Shown here one piece after another: positions 12,603 through 25,600 of a stretch of DNA of 64,000 bases. The notes under the pieces are model-generated. The model did no database searches. It saw nothing but the letters and a program-made list of their open reading frames with translations, and had not been told where the DNA came from. Location of the stretch: the NCBI GenBank assembly GCA_019155185.1, contig CM032804.1:13860992-13924991 (forward strand), written 5' to 3'. This DNA is from Beaufortia kweichowensis (Eukaryota; Chordata; Actinopteri; Cypriniformes; Gastromyzontidae). The position numbers and the translations under genes were made by a program. Numbering within the stretch: the stretch's first letter is position 1; the number at the start of each line of letters is the position of its first letter.

Positions 12603-14844
12603 TTTAACAAACTAACATTTCCAAAGCCCCGGTTGACTTAAAGTGCAAAATTGACCTTAAAATCTGTGGCCACTGAAAACTGGTGTTCAGTCCATTAGAA
12701 GTTAATGTGGCAACAGGTGGGCAGTGCACTGAGGCCTAAGGGTTCACCGGACTCACTGAGTAAGTGATACTGAAAAATAGCCACTCTCTGCTCCTATCAC
12801 ATGGGTCCCATTAATCTGGATTTCTGGAAATTGAGAGAAGATCCCTAAGCCTTGATCTCGAACCTTTGACCCCAAAACTGTCATTCGTTTTTATTAGTCG
12901 GGAGTCAAATGTTAATCACGTCCAAACATCGATGGATGTTCTAGTGCTGCCTGAACTGTGCAGGAACCATGCATCCGTTTATAAGGCTCTCCTGACTACT
13001 TTAAATCAGTATGGAAGGGGGTCCCCAAAAAGACCCCTGCCTCTAAATTTCCTCCTGAAAACCTCTTCATCATGATCTTGTAATACTGAGAAGAGACAGG
13101 AATGTGAAAGGTCAAAGGGGAAAGAGCGTACTGCATATCTCCTACGATGAAAAGCATGTTGCTCATGGTTTCATTCGTGCACTGACATTGAACTGTTTTA
13201 TAAATATTGCAAGGAAAATAGTAACCTAATTATACTCTCTTAAAATCAAATTATTGTTGTGTCTGCAGCCAGATGGTGACTAATTGACTTAAGGTAGAGC
13301 TGTTATTAAGCTAATAAAGCTATTTCCCTAAAGTTCACAACCTTTGCCACCCCTGACCCTTACTGTTGCCGGTGCTAATGCTGTGTTATGTTGAAAGTCG
13401 GATGTGGGTTATTCCTATTTGCTATATGTGATTTTGGATCATAACGGCCTTCTTTTATTTTGTCGCTTGGGAAATAAAAATAAGCATTTATTGTTAATAA
13501 TATTGTAATAATATTGACATTTGGTTGCTGGTTTTAAATGTTTTACTGACTTGCTTTTGCAATTTTTTTCAAACTGGTTTTATTATTATATACAGTAAAA
13601 AACTCATGAATTTATTGTATTTGCTTAAACGTGAAAATGCATATTTACATCTTCCTGTGCCCCATAATGTTTCATCAATATAGGGAATTATACACTCAGA
13701 AAATCTCACAAATCAGATTTCTTGATTGCTGCTTGAGTTTAGACACTTTTCCAAAGTCAAAAATTGGAAATTTCAACATTTAAAGTTGAATGGAATATAG
13801 TATAATACCACATTTGAGTTTAGGTTTTGATCTACTTTAGCTTTTTTGTAATGTTGTAATTTGATATCCTTTTAGTTTCTGTTAGCGCTAGTTAAGAACA
13901 AAGCTAGCTGTAGCTAACGGGCACAGTTGTTGTTGAAGATATCAAGTCCAGGTCGTGACCTGCAGTCGGACACGCCCACTGTCTGCAGGGGAGGTTCATA
14001 AAACACGTGCGATTAGCCAAGACCGACCGCAACCTCTTCACAAAGAGTGTCGTTTTACCATCTATTGTGAAGGAGTTGTGTTTGAAGCTGTATCTTACCA
14101 CCAGTTAAAATTGTTATAAAGCTGCTAATGTTAAAAAACATCAAGCATATTATTACAAACCTGTCTGTGCATGGCAAATGTTTTCAGACAGGTAAACTGG
14201 GATGTAAATGCTCTTCCAGACTGGGCCGGGACAGACGGCACTGTCAGCTCGGTCTTTAATGTGTCCTGGAGCCATAAACCTCACACACCGTGGCTAATGA
14301 AAACGCTGTGACATTAGAGGAACTACAAATTTGCAAGTCCAAACTGGAAATGTTGTTTCTAGAAGGATTGGGTGACAGAAAATGATGGTTATCTCCACAG
14401 CTAAATGCAGGGCAAGGTGATGGACTTGATAAGGCAGTGCTGCTCTTAGCCTGACCCCAGACGCTAGTTTATTATAGCTTTGTCTGCTCGCAATGAACAT
14501 AGAATGGAAGAACATAGAAAAATAAAGTAGTACAAATAGTTTTAACTTGATAAAAATATCTAGATGGATTTGAAACAAAGTCTTTGCTTCTCATTGCACC
14601 TCTGTTCAGTCCTAATATAATGTTATTTTTGCGGCTACTTTATCTGGAGCTGGAGCCTCAAACCTAAATACAAATCTCCTCTTAGAACATGGTTTACAGC
14701 TCTTAATATAATTTATGTGGCTATTATATTATAAAAAGATATGGCATAGGTAATGCCAGGTAACTTACAAAAGGTGCCAAATCACATGATATTTAATATG
14801 AATAAGCCTGACTTTATTAGGTTACACTCCAACACAAGTCATTT

Positions 14845-14940
14845 TTAAAGGAATACTTTAAACATTTGAATGAACTTTGATCAAAATGAATATTTTGTCA
14901 TCATTAATCTTCATGTCATTTCAAATCTCTTACATTAACA
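14845..14940 (+). mobile_element. Degraded interspersed repeat (TGTCATCATT/CTTCATGTCATTTC type)
   Basis: The order of words AAAGGAATA, CAAAATGAATATTTTGTC, ATCATTAATC, TTCATGTCATTTCAAA follows a very common teleost repeat that begins with an AAAGGGATAGTTCACCC-like end. The copy is diverged and its right end is not clear. Confidence 0.45.
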
Positions 14941-15381
14941 TTTTGTTCAAATGGAGTCGTCACAGCACAATTACTGTGACAAATATAATGACAAATATGA
15001 TTATTTTATTAGAAAAATTATATATTACCTATAAAACTAATAATATATACAAAAAATATCACCATTGAAGAAATAAATTGGATTAAATCAGTGGGACTCA
15101 CATTGATAAAATATGTCTTAGCATTTATTTCGAGTGCAGTATGCAATATGTACAATGTATTTTGTAGGTTATTTTGTTTGATCAATATCACTTATTGTTA
15201 TTTACATTGTATATTTATGCAGTAAAAAAGCTATTTGACTAGCTTGTTATATCTTTTGGGTTACACTAAATTGGTTTACTGCAGTGCAATGAACCACTAA
15301 CTTTAAATTCACAGACAAATAGAGCTACTATGATTAACTCTATATTTGTCTGTTACAGAAGTTTATCTGAGGTCTGACACT

Positions 15382-15432
15382 TTTACATTTACATTTAGGC
15401 ATTTAGCTGACGCTTTTATCCAAAGCGACTAT
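15382..15432 (+). mobile_element. SINE/LINE tail fragment (AGCTGACGCTTTTATCCAAA)
   Basis: The bases CATTTAGCTGACGCTTTTA followed by TCCAAAGCGACT match the conserved tail shared by fish tRNA-derived SINEs and their partner LINE, here in the inverse orientation to the copies at 38991 and 41120. The rest of the element is not recognisable. Confidence 0.65.
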
Positions 15433-16479
15433 TAGGAGACACTTTTGCCACTTAAACCTCCTTCAAAGCGATCTAAAGCAGTTCTGGACTGTCTATAGAT
15501 GACAGCTACTATCCTTAGGCAAGGCCCACCCATGCAGCTTAACATCATCTTAAATTAGCAGTGTCTAGCATACACCTGAAGAGACGAATGACCAATACTC
15601 GGTGTGTGTGTATATACAGATGTAAAACAGTGGCATGGAGCAGCTGTTCTGGAAAAGAAAACATTACGGCTATGTTGACACAGAGTTAAGCAAATGATAA
15701 CCTGAGTAAAGCCTTCTTTGTTCTGTCAATTAATGACAACATTAACTGAGGCTATTCATTAAACCATGTACAACATTTTGAGAGCAGATTTACCAAGGTA
15801 CCAGTGATGGGTGCCAGACATCTAATGCTTTTTAGCTGACAGATTAAAGAGGTGTTTACATCCGGATTAATGGAAGATAAATGAAGTGATTTTGTTGCTT
15901 TTCCAGTCTATGTGATGCCTGGTTTGTATTTTAAAATGTAATTTAAACAGGTAAATACATCTATTGCATTTATTAAACATATTAAAATGTTTTTAAACAT
16001 GTTGTAGATTGCTCTTTTTCATACAGCAAAAACAGACCAAAAAAGACACAATGGCGCCTTGAAGTAGTCTGTCAGTCTTTTGATGTCTTTTGAAAACTTT
16101 AATAAAGAACAGAGTAAATTTAAATGATTATTCACCGATTTATGTTTAAACCTGGGGTATATTTTTGTAATCAACTACAAAATGTTAACAATTGGTGTAA
16201 TACAAAAACATTCGTTCCACATTAATCCTCAGAACAAGCCATTATTTAGCAAACCTCAAAAATTACACAAATGAATATGGTATCCTTGAGGAAACTCTTG
16301 GAACATCATTTGATATAAAGTAAATATGAATTAACGAACAAAGTGCATTTTAAAAATCATGTTTAATGTCTCTCAACTTATTTATGTTTGTGGTTAAAAA
16401 GGTCATTTCTGATTCCAAGTAATGTCTTCAAATCCCCAGCTTTACAGTACACCACAATATTACCAAACACAATAACACA

Positions 16480-16885
16480 GATCAGCTGTGTACCCACTCG
16501 AAGCATCTTATTTAAAACCTCAAGATGAAAGGTCTCCTGCTTCAAGGCTCTCGAATGCGAGTAATAATCCGGCTTTATTCTTGCTGAAATTTGTCGTGAG
16601 GAATGTATGCTGCTGCTTTAATTGTGTTACTTTAATGGATGACCTTGTTTCCCTCAGCCTCTGGTTGAACTCCATTTAGATGTGACTTCAGTCTGTAATT
16701 TAAAGAAGCCTCTTATCATTTCTCTCCTTTTCCGGCCCGAGGGGACGTACGGTTTAACAACAGTGACCAACATTGGTTATGATTCGTCTGTAGGGCCGCA
16801 CGCTAAACAGAATGCTGCAAATAAGTCTAATATCACATTAGCAATGGAAATCGATAACACGTGTATTAAATCAAATGTCTTTATT
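16480..16885. promoter_or_regulatory. Candidate conserved non-coding element (unproven)
   Basis: This segment is unique-looking, has balanced composition and contains no recognisable repeat, unlike the AT-rich DNA on both sides. Short open frames cross it (16488-16679 and 16682-16888) but have no recognisable domain or good splice context. It lies about 5 kb upstream of hs3st3b1. The suggestion rests only on composition; a comparison with other fish genomes would decide it. Confidence 0.2.
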
Positions 16886-18224
16886 TGACATTCTTGGAAA
16901 AAAGGAGCTTTTACGTATCTGTATGTGACTCATGTCATGTTTTGGTTCTGGATGGCTGAGATTGCTTGTGGTGATGAAACCTCACAGGTTTCTCATCTCC
17001 ATCCAGATCAAAGCGAACAACAACCTTGGCCTCTGGTAAAGTTAAAGGTGGTCTGTGATTTGAAGAAAATCTGCCACCACTGAAGCACACAAGTATCTGA
17101 TTATAGAAAAGAAAATATAGACAAAACAAACGTTAGGCTACATACAAATTAGGATGTTTGGACTACATACACCGAGTCATTAATGCAACAGAATTATAAA
17201 TCTAATTTAATGAATCAAGGGTAATGTAAATCACCTGACTTCTGGAAGATTTTGAATAATTAATGCAATCATCCCTAATCATAAGAACTGGAATTACACC
17301 TCGATTCTGTTGCCAAACATCAATGGTGATTATTTTGGATCAGCATTATTTCACTATAATGATTGTTGCCAGCGAGTCATTATTACTGAGAGGTAATGTA
17401 TAGAGATCAGCGTAGTGCAACTTCATTTCCAGATGTGCTGTTCAACATCAGCATGATGCTATACCTTCTGATCAGTGTGTAAAAACAATTTCTTAACTCG
17501 TGTTCAGCTCATGCCAGGATTTAATTTGAGCTATTCCAAAACAACACAATTAAACAAGAAAAGGAAAACTTTTGCTCTCAGCCCTTGGATGTTACTGAAC
17601 TATTGATTGTGTTGTTTTGCAAGAATACTTACTATATAATAGTAAGGTACAAAACCACAATAGTATTTAGGATTTTTTTAGCTCAAAGAATAACATTTGT
17701 TAATAAAGGAATTTATTATTAGAGCTCATTAAAAAGAAAAATGTAATTACAGAAATAATGATCTTTAACATGATCCTTGCAGTTGGTCTATGATATTTAT
17801 TTGCCTTATATGGTAAAAATATGTAAAAATATCAAGCTATCCAGAACTGTTCCATATACATGCCTAAATTAAATAATGTGTTTACTTTCAACCCTAAAGT
17901 GCATAAAAATATCAGTTTTGAGTTTGGAGTCAGCATTAAGCCTGTGTTTTTCCTTTAGCATCCTAAAAAAACCCTGAAAGATTGGCTGGATGGATTACAT
18001 CTGGATTTCTTCATAACAGCTGACTGATAATGGTCCATCGTAAACCCAGGGTTCACTGTAAAATAACATATTTATATTCATTTTTGCTTGTGTTACATGA
18101 CAGATCATACGTTTAGCTTGATAAAGACTGTTATTGTAGAAACTTAGGTTGGAGTATTGTTCAAAATGACGTACCAAAAACTAATAACTTTCTAACTACA
18201 GTTTAAGCCAGATATCAAGCACCC

Positions 18225-18330
18225 AAATGCTCTAGCAACCACCCGAGTAACTGCCAGTACCCTAGAAACCATCTCAAAACATTGTAGCAACATTTTAGCA
18301 ACATTCTGTCAGCCACCCATAATACCTTAT
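18225..18330 (+). repeat. Degenerate CTAGCAACC-type minisatellite
   Basis: Repeated words CTCTAGCAACCACCC, CCCTAGAAACCATC, TGTAGCAACATT and TTAGCAACATTC recur about every 10-20 bases. This loose repeat is common in cyprinids. A short piece with the same wording lies at about 42713-42745 (ATAGCAACACCCTAGCAACC). Confidence 0.6.
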
Positions 18331-20079
18331 TAATCATTTAGCTGCCCAAGTATTTGAAGTATTAAAATGTTTTAATTGTTACATAAACTAAACTAAGCTG
18401 TAATCTAAGCTGTAATTTTCCTAAATCAATTTTGGTCTCAAAATGAACTCTTTAAAAAACTTGTAGTTCTTTTTGCTAATATGATTTGTATGTGGCATGA
18501 AAAAGAGGAACTCTACTACACTATTAGTATCACTGCCCAGCTTTTGGTACAAATCTCAGTTTCTTTCTGGTCGAGCATAGTAGTGTTGTGCAAAAGAGTT
18601 GATGTAGAAGGGAATTATCATGGCAGATAGAGTCGTCATAGAGTCTCTGAGAATGAGAAGCAGGCCAGAAGTCAGAGGTCAGAGACACAGAGCACACAAT
18701 CCTGTTTGAGAGCCTCTAAGCTCAAATGATTAAGTGGTCTTTCGCTTTATAACATTTGCCAACGGCAACATAAGGACAGAATAGCAGGATGAAGTCGTCT
18801 CTTAAGGATAATGCCCTGAAATCCAAGTGGACTTGGACCTTAGAGAAGGAGATAAGACAAAAGTTCAGTGGCCCTGTGGGAATTTATAGACATTTAAAAC
18901 AGTCTTAGCCTGAGCAAATGACTTTGGAGCGCGACTTAAAGAGGCTGAGCGGTGCGTTGATCTGCTTTTCTGAATAGTTAATGAATCTGTCATTAGTGTC
19001 AATGCAATCGTCTCTTCCTGTTGTGCTGTTTGTGCTCCCGCTGTAGAATAAGGCGAATGAGGACACAGACTGTTCAATGTCTAAGAGTGACTTGTTTTTG
19101 CAAACAAGTTCTGCAAGATGCTAAATTTATTTAGATAAACCGTCTGGAAATAATTTGCTGACAAAAGGGTACGATTTATTCATAAACGTAACTCAGATAT
19201 GTGTTGACATTTAAATGTAAGATATCAGTGGTAGACACACATTTTGTGTGATCAAAATTAGTGAAGTATTAGAGATATTCCAAGCTGATGGAAAAATGGC
19301 CTCAAATCATTAAATAAAAACATAAGAAAGCCTTAAAAACATGAATAAATCTGTCAAAGCTCTGCTGCATATGAAGCATGAAAAACATAAAGCATGTCAA
19401 GTACATAACTTTAATACAGTACTAAGAACATGATACAGGATGTATAAACGATGTAAAAACTGCAGAAATGGTTTTGGTGTTTGATTTAATGAGCGATCAG
19501 AGGAACACATGTTAACACGGTACAGTTACAGATATTTCATCGAGGGACATGTTAAAGAGCATGAGTCCTTTGATGTGTCAAGTGAACAGCTACTAAATCT
19601 CTCTGAAAACACACAGGCAGGTTGTGTGTGCATCATGAAGCAGAACGGGTCGAGCTGATCTGCCCATATGCTCTTCCGGATGCTGGAGAGCTCTATGGTC
19701 TAGATCTTTGCACTCCCACCCCTCAGGTGTCTTTTGTTCCCACCATGGCGTCCCCTCCCTTCTAGTCCCCGAGTTACTTTGAAGTGCCAATCAAAACGAA
19801 AGGAGGCGCTCAGAAAAAGCAAACCGTTCGCACAGAATATATTACTTTTCTCTTTTCCTTTTGTTCATCTCTCTGTGACTGTGTGTGCTTTTGCCAATTT
19901 GTCAAAATCTTTATTGTTTGTGGTGGAATTTTGAGCACATAGAGACAAAGTAAACATGTGACACCGGCAGGTGTGCCGTCTGATAGGGTTGTTCATAAAG
20001 TATCAAGTAAAAAATCATACTGAATGCAAATAATAAAATACGATTAACTGCAGTTTTTATTGCATTTATTTTAAAACCT

Positions 20080-20415
20080 CTTAACTGCCACCGTTCCTAT
20101 TCACTTTAATATTTCATAGTTGAATTTAATCTATAAACTTCAAACTAAAACTTTAAACTATAAATTGATGGAAAGGTCTAAGACTCAAGATAAAATATTT
20201 TGACGAATATTTGATATTGACACATTTTCATAACAATAAATATAAACAATTTTTTTTATGTTATTGTAGTTTATAAAAATACTTTAAATAAAAAAATTCT
20301 TTAAAGGACTTTTTCCTTAAAGGAAAAAATATCTCATATCTAAACATGAAAAAAATTGTAGTTCAGATTGCATTTTAATGTGTAAACTCAATTTCTGCTG
20401 TGACAGTTTTTTTTT
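20080..20415 (+). repeat. Dispersed repeat, copy 1 (second copy at 58885-59140)
   Basis: Several blocks in the same order recur at 58.9-59.1 kb: a block ATTGATGGAAAGGTCTAAG/ACTCAAG, a block TTCATAACAATAAATATAAA, and a block TGTAGTTCAGATTGCATTTT followed by an AATGTGTA-like word. The two copies have the same orientation and differ by many substitutions and small gaps. I do not recognise the family. Confidence 0.6.
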
Positions 20416-21383
20416 ACTGGGTCCAAAAAGCAAAACTAGAACTTATGACCAAAGGTTGCATTTAAAACAGATGAATTTTGCCCTGAATTAAGCAGTAAGT
20501 TCAGTAATTTCAGTAAAATTTCCTTAAAATGAACCAAGGCACCGAGTGCACCTGTCTGTCCTTATACAATACTTTAAATGTAAAGATCTAAAAGTATAAC
20601 TTTGGAGAAGCAGCATGTTCAATTTCAAACAGAAACAAGTGTTTGTTTGTCACTTTTTGTTAGCGGGGGATGACCTGACAGGAAGCAAAAGCGTTTCTGG
20701 CTCTGGTGCATGCAGGAAGTACAGATAGTCTCATCTCACACGCACAGACGCACATGCACACCGTGTGGTAGATGAGATAAAAGGATTAGTGGGCAGTAGT
20801 TGTGTGGTTCAGCTCAAACTCTGATTGACATAGCAGCTCTGGCGTAATCCAGCTCTGATAATCCTGTCCAATGCTTAAGGTGCTAGGGGTCCAGGACCCT
20901 GACCAGGGGCCAAACATACACATATACAGTTATCAAGTTTAGATGTGTCTCCAATCAACAGTTCCTTCACTCTGCCTTCTGACTCCACATTACAATATAA
21001 TTATCTACATACTGCATCTCTTCTCATGTTAAGTGTTTTGCACCACAGTGACATGTTCACATAGCCAACAGCAAGAGACGAGCAGTGGGAGATGTACAAA
21101 CATCTGCTAGAACTGTGCCTACACTATTTTACTGTGAATCCTCTGAGACGACTACCATTTCTGTCATAAACAAGAAAATGAGACATTTGTGTTCATTTTT
21201 GTTGCATATCTCTTTGCATGAATGATTAGTTTATGTTTCTTTAAATCATCCATAAAATATGCCAGGAACAGATGTGCAAAGCCTAATATAGTATTATCCA
21301 GTCCTTTAGAGATACGTTTGCCATTGTAGTTTTGTATGTGACTTTTAATCTGAAATGAGTTTGTTATCTACAATCATATGTTG

Positions 21384-21445
21384 TTTTAACCTATGGTTGG
21401 GTCAAATTATTTTTAGGTTAAGATTGATCCAACCATGGGTTAAAA
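21384..21445. repeat. Fold-back repeat (AACCTATGGTTGGGTCAA arms)
   Basis: A 22-base left arm at 21384-21405 and its near-perfect reverse complement at 21424-21445 (two mismatches) are separated by an 18-base spacer. Arms of the type TTAACCCATGGTTGGGTCAA occur widely in fish as short fold-back elements. Confidence 0.6.
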
Positions 21446-21507
21446 ATAAGTATTTTTTTAGTGCGCAGGAAAAGGTTAGTGAGTTGGTGAACAGCTATAT
21501 CTAAGTG

Positions 21508-21542
21508 ATATAACCACTTAAAAATTATTTAAGTGGTTATAT
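21508..21542. repeat. Perfect 15-bp hairpin
   Basis: ATATAACCACTTAAA at 21508-21522 is followed by a five-base loop and its exact reverse complement at 21528-21542. It lies about 320 bp upstream of the hs3st3b1 CCAAT boxes. It could be a mini-MITE remnant; nothing shows that it is transcribed. Confidence 0.6.
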
Positions 21543-21854
21543 TATTTATTATTTATTTATTATTCACTTAAAAATTTGTTTTTTATTGGTGTAATCTAAT
21601 ATAGCGAGGTTATGTTAGTTATATTAAAAATAATACATATTTTTTACATAATTAAATATATTAATTTGTCTTTTCACCACATTGAGCATAACGTTTTAGA
21701 GATTTTATATGATTTTTATTTGAAATAAAATGTAAAAATGTTAAAACATGGTTAAAACGACGATTGTGTATTTCAATTCGTGCAGATAACAATTCGCGAA
21801 TAACAGCAAGAGTACAAATTATAAATGGGTGCGGCGATTATCACTTTCAGCTCT

Positions 21855-21900
21855 CTGATTGGCCAATTCCGCTGCCAATCACACGCCCTCTTATTTAAAT
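21855..21900 (+). promoter_or_regulatory. hs3st3b1: hs3st3b1 core promoter: three CCAAT boxes and TATA-like element
   Basis: Three NF-Y type CCAAT boxes lie close together: ATTGG at 21858-21862 (reverse strand), CCAAT at 21863-21867, and CCAAT at 21875-21879. They are followed by a TATA-like TATTTAAAT at 21892-21900. A TATA element here predicts transcription from about 21.92-21.93 kb, giving a leader of roughly 230 bases before the start codon. The leader has several upstream ATGs (for example at 21956 and 21977), which may lower translation. Confidence 0.6.
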
Positions 21901-22156
21901 ATCATGCAGGGGCCCGTCATTTACTCAGATGACACTTAGCTGTGGGAGGCGACGGATGCGCAAAAGACGCGCAGCCATGAGTTTCTGCATCTCCAGAACT
22001 GCGCGAGACGACAAAATGAAATGAGTAGGTTATCTGCCGGGTATTCCTCCGCTTCTTTTTCGGAGATGCCTGCATGTTACAGGGATTTATGCGGAGGAAC
22101 AAGTATATTCGCCAATATGCCCTGTTGGACATTGGTATTATACATTCAAGAGTCCT

Positions 22157-22638
22157 ATGGAATATAGTCCGCTTTGTCTCCCTTCTCATCAGGTGAAAAA
22201 TAAACTTTTTGTGTTGTGCATCATGCTGTCTCTCTGGGTGTACATGCTCTACTGCTGCGTGGGTTACTGCTCCACGACACCCACTTTCATGTTGGATGAA
22301 AGAAGCAGGAGGATACCGCCACCCAGACCTCTCCAGAACCAAGAACTTAAGATGCTCTTCAAAACCCAGTCCAGGGGCTTGTTGAATAACGAGAGTGATG
22401 CTGACAGCAGAGGAGATGGCTGGGAAGGCGAGGTAACTTACGATGAAGACTCAGGAGTGACAGGTGCCCTGAACGGCTCCGAGACCAAAAAGTTGCCCCA
22501 AGCGATTATTATAGGGGTGAAGAAAGGAGGCACGCGGGCGCTGCTGGAGTTTCTGCGCCTTCATCCTGATATTCGAGCGGTGGGAGCAGAGCCGCACTTC
22601 TTTGATCGCAACTATGAGAAAGGACTCGAGTGGTACAG
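22157..22638 (+). CDS. hs3st3b1: hs3st3b1 coding exon 1
   Basis: Encodes residues 1-160 and two bases of codon 161: tail, transmembrane anchor, stem, and the start of the catalytic domain to KGLEWY. The donor is AG|GTGAGT, with GT at 22639-22640. The start is chosen because it places the membrane anchor near the N-terminus as in the family; the Kozak context is moderate (C at -3, G at +4). Further ATGs at the anchor (residues 23 and 30) would destroy the type II topology. Confidence 0.95.
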
Positions 22639-25600
22639 GTGAGTTTATCGACCCCGCTATTAACCCCAAAAACCCCGGGGTGGAGGTAGGGTATTATAGG
22701 TATTTGCGTTTGACATCATGGCCACAATAAAAGCGGATTAAGCCTCCGTTATGATCCGGGTATGTTGTGGGTAATGTGCGCTATAGAATTCATTTAGGGA
22801 AATACAATTCTATGCAATTGCCTTACCATCAAAGTTTTTATCTACAGTTTTCACCATACTGATAGCACAGCCTCAGATGTCAATATTTCGTGGTTTAAAT
22901 ACTCATGTCAAGTTATTTCTCACATGCATAACGATTTGTTATATTCATAACGCATATATTTCAATTTTTTTTAACAGATAACTCGTGTAAGACTAATATT
23001 TTTTTGATGTCCGGACTCTATCAACAGGGCTTCAGTAAAATATAAACAGATAATTCAATATATTGGTATAAATACATTCTGGATTTCAAGTTTCGACTAA
23101 AAACAACACTGGAACTGCCCAAAAAATAGGTAGTTTTTGATTATTCATTGTAATATGACATATTTCATGATTGTGTTTATAAGTATGCTTGGCGTTCGAT
23201 TGCATAATAATATTATGTCTTAAAGATTTTTAAGATATATTGTTTACTCACAACATCAATATGTTGTAAATGAACAATATAAACATTTTATTAATTTTAA
23301 TAAAAATTTGACATTTTGAGTATTGGCAGCACATAGAAGTTTGGGAATGGTGAACTAGATAAAACGGTTAAAAGACTCAAGACAAATATAAGCTAAATAA
23401 ACATTATGCTCTCTGGTTGTGTAACACCTCTCTAAGTCGGGTGCACTTGCACAACATTATCAATATGTGGGGGTTAGTTTGACCCTCAACTTTGATCCTT
23501 CGTGTTTTTATTCCTTTACTAAACACCTATAGTGTTAAATAGCAAATGTGGGCCGAAATATAGGAATGTATTTTTATTGTGTGATCTACACAATTCCAGT
23601 GTCAAAATCTGCAAGTGCTTTTACAAGGTTTTTTATAGATCATTTTTTAAAAGTTTTATATGCGTCACAAGTTTTTTTACACACAAATTTAAACACTGAT
23701 CTATTCTGTTGGACAATTCAGACTGATTCAGATGCTTAGATATCCCTTAAGCTTCTTTATTGTTCGAGTAATATAGACATTTCTGTGGAGGAATTTAAGG
23801 TCCAGTTCCTTTACTATATGAAAGCACAGTGGGAATACAAAAGGGAAGCAAAGAGCAGGATGATCTGCTTTATCCAGGGAGCTCAGCAGACTAATTGTGA
23901 AGCAGAAACATGTAGAGAAGAGCATGTAGCCAGGTGGCCAAATCTCCTATGGAGGTATTGAGCTCTGCTCCACCGTTAGGCCAACACAGAGGAGGTGTCC
24001 ATGTGCTCCCTGTAGGAGGTGTTCAGCGGGGTGACTGAGCACAGCAGGGCTTTATAACTGTACATGCAGCTTGACTTAACACACAAAGCCTTTGTAAGAA
24101 CCAGGGATGATGGATTCATTGAGCATTGTTATATAGGCCATTTATTTTGTTATTTTGTATCATTTTGTTCGTAATTATATAATATTTTATCTTTTTACCT
24201 TAACATCTGATTTCCATTCTGTTCTGTGGTTCAGCCATAGTGTTAGATGGTAATACCTTGGTTTTAAAATATGATATAAAATTATTACCATGTGTATATA
24301 AAATCGCACTTACAATGTACTTGTAGATAAAAATACTATGGTACTGCCATGGTATCAGTCCTAAAAAACTATTCAAGGAGTACTTTATAAGGCCTTCAAA
24401 CAACAACAAAATCCAAAATTAATCACTTTTACTTACAAAAGATCTAAAGGAAATTTCTTTTATAATCTTTTAAATGCTTTGTATATAATAATATATCATG
24501 GTATCACCCCAAAAAAACATTTTGTGATTTTTTTACATTTTAAATATTATTACTATAGCTGTTAACGTGTAGGATAATGTTCAGATATCAAATCTTGAGA
24601 CGTTTTAAATTGTTGGTTAAGATTAATGAATCATTTGGTAGTATTACACAACTGTATCAGAACAATAATTATTTTTAACTAATAAATTATTAAGATGTTT
24701 TCTGTTCAAGATTTTTCTGGAACAATCAATCACATATTTTATTGAACCGCATACTCTTGTAGTGTAATAGAGTCATCGGCAGTATTTTGTTTGTGGATGG
24801 CAGATGCTGCAGTAAATTGAAAGCGAGTCTATTGAGTGAGATGCTGAACGTTTCAAAAGGGGATGTATGGAGCCCCTGAGGTTCTGCATTAACCCCAGTG
24901 AGAAAGAGCAGGCAATTAGAATGAATTGTGTTGTTTCTTTCTTCACTTTGTATGCAAATGTGCTCAGAGGGTGAAAGTCTTTTTGAGAATCACAGCGGGA
25001 TCTCTTTAAAAAAAGCCCTGAGAGGAACACAGCGAGGGGATTCTTAAAAACACGCTCGTAACTTTCCTCTTTCTTAAAGGAGAGATGTGAATGTTGTGTA
25101 TGGTAAAGTGTAACCAACTAAACTAAAGAGAATAATAAATCATTTCTAGGCACTCGGTTCCAAAACCCAGTGAACTCTGATGTCTGCTGCCTACTTAGAC
25201 AACATCCCAACTGATATATCACCTATGTGGAGCACTTTACATAGACAACAACCCTGTGTGTTATACAAAGAGCACTCACATGAAGTGCATGGGATACTTA
25301 AACTCAATCGGTTAACCTCTGAATGCTCCTAATCACCTGAAATGTGTGTCCCCGACTACAAATAGATAATTTAATGTCTACATCTCATAGTTCAAGTTCA
25401 AACAAAAGTCAGGCTGATGTTTTTTTGTTCATGTATACAGTAGATGACAACCACACATTTTTTTCTGAACGGTAACAAGGACACAGGAGGTTAATACAAA
25501 ACCCAGGTGGCTTATTTATTACTATGCTAGATGGTCAAAAAGAGTATATTTTCTTTCATCTGCTGATAGAATACTGTGAGCTGATGCTGGAGAATATAAA

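Larger units (their letters stand above)
9766..21840. other. Intergenic region between arhgap44 and hs3st3b1
   Basis: About 12 kb of AT-rich DNA separates the divergent arhgap44 (minus) and hs3st3b1 (plus). I see no coding exons or RNA genes. It holds several degraded mobile elements, annotated separately, and one GC-richer unique segment near 16.5-16.9 kb that may be regulatory. Confidence 0.6.

Noticed and set aside
21917..22342. 141-codon open frame on the minus strand
   Set aside because: It lies antisense to the hs3st3b1 leader and first exon; it has no family features and is explained by the GC-rich coding sequence on the other strand.
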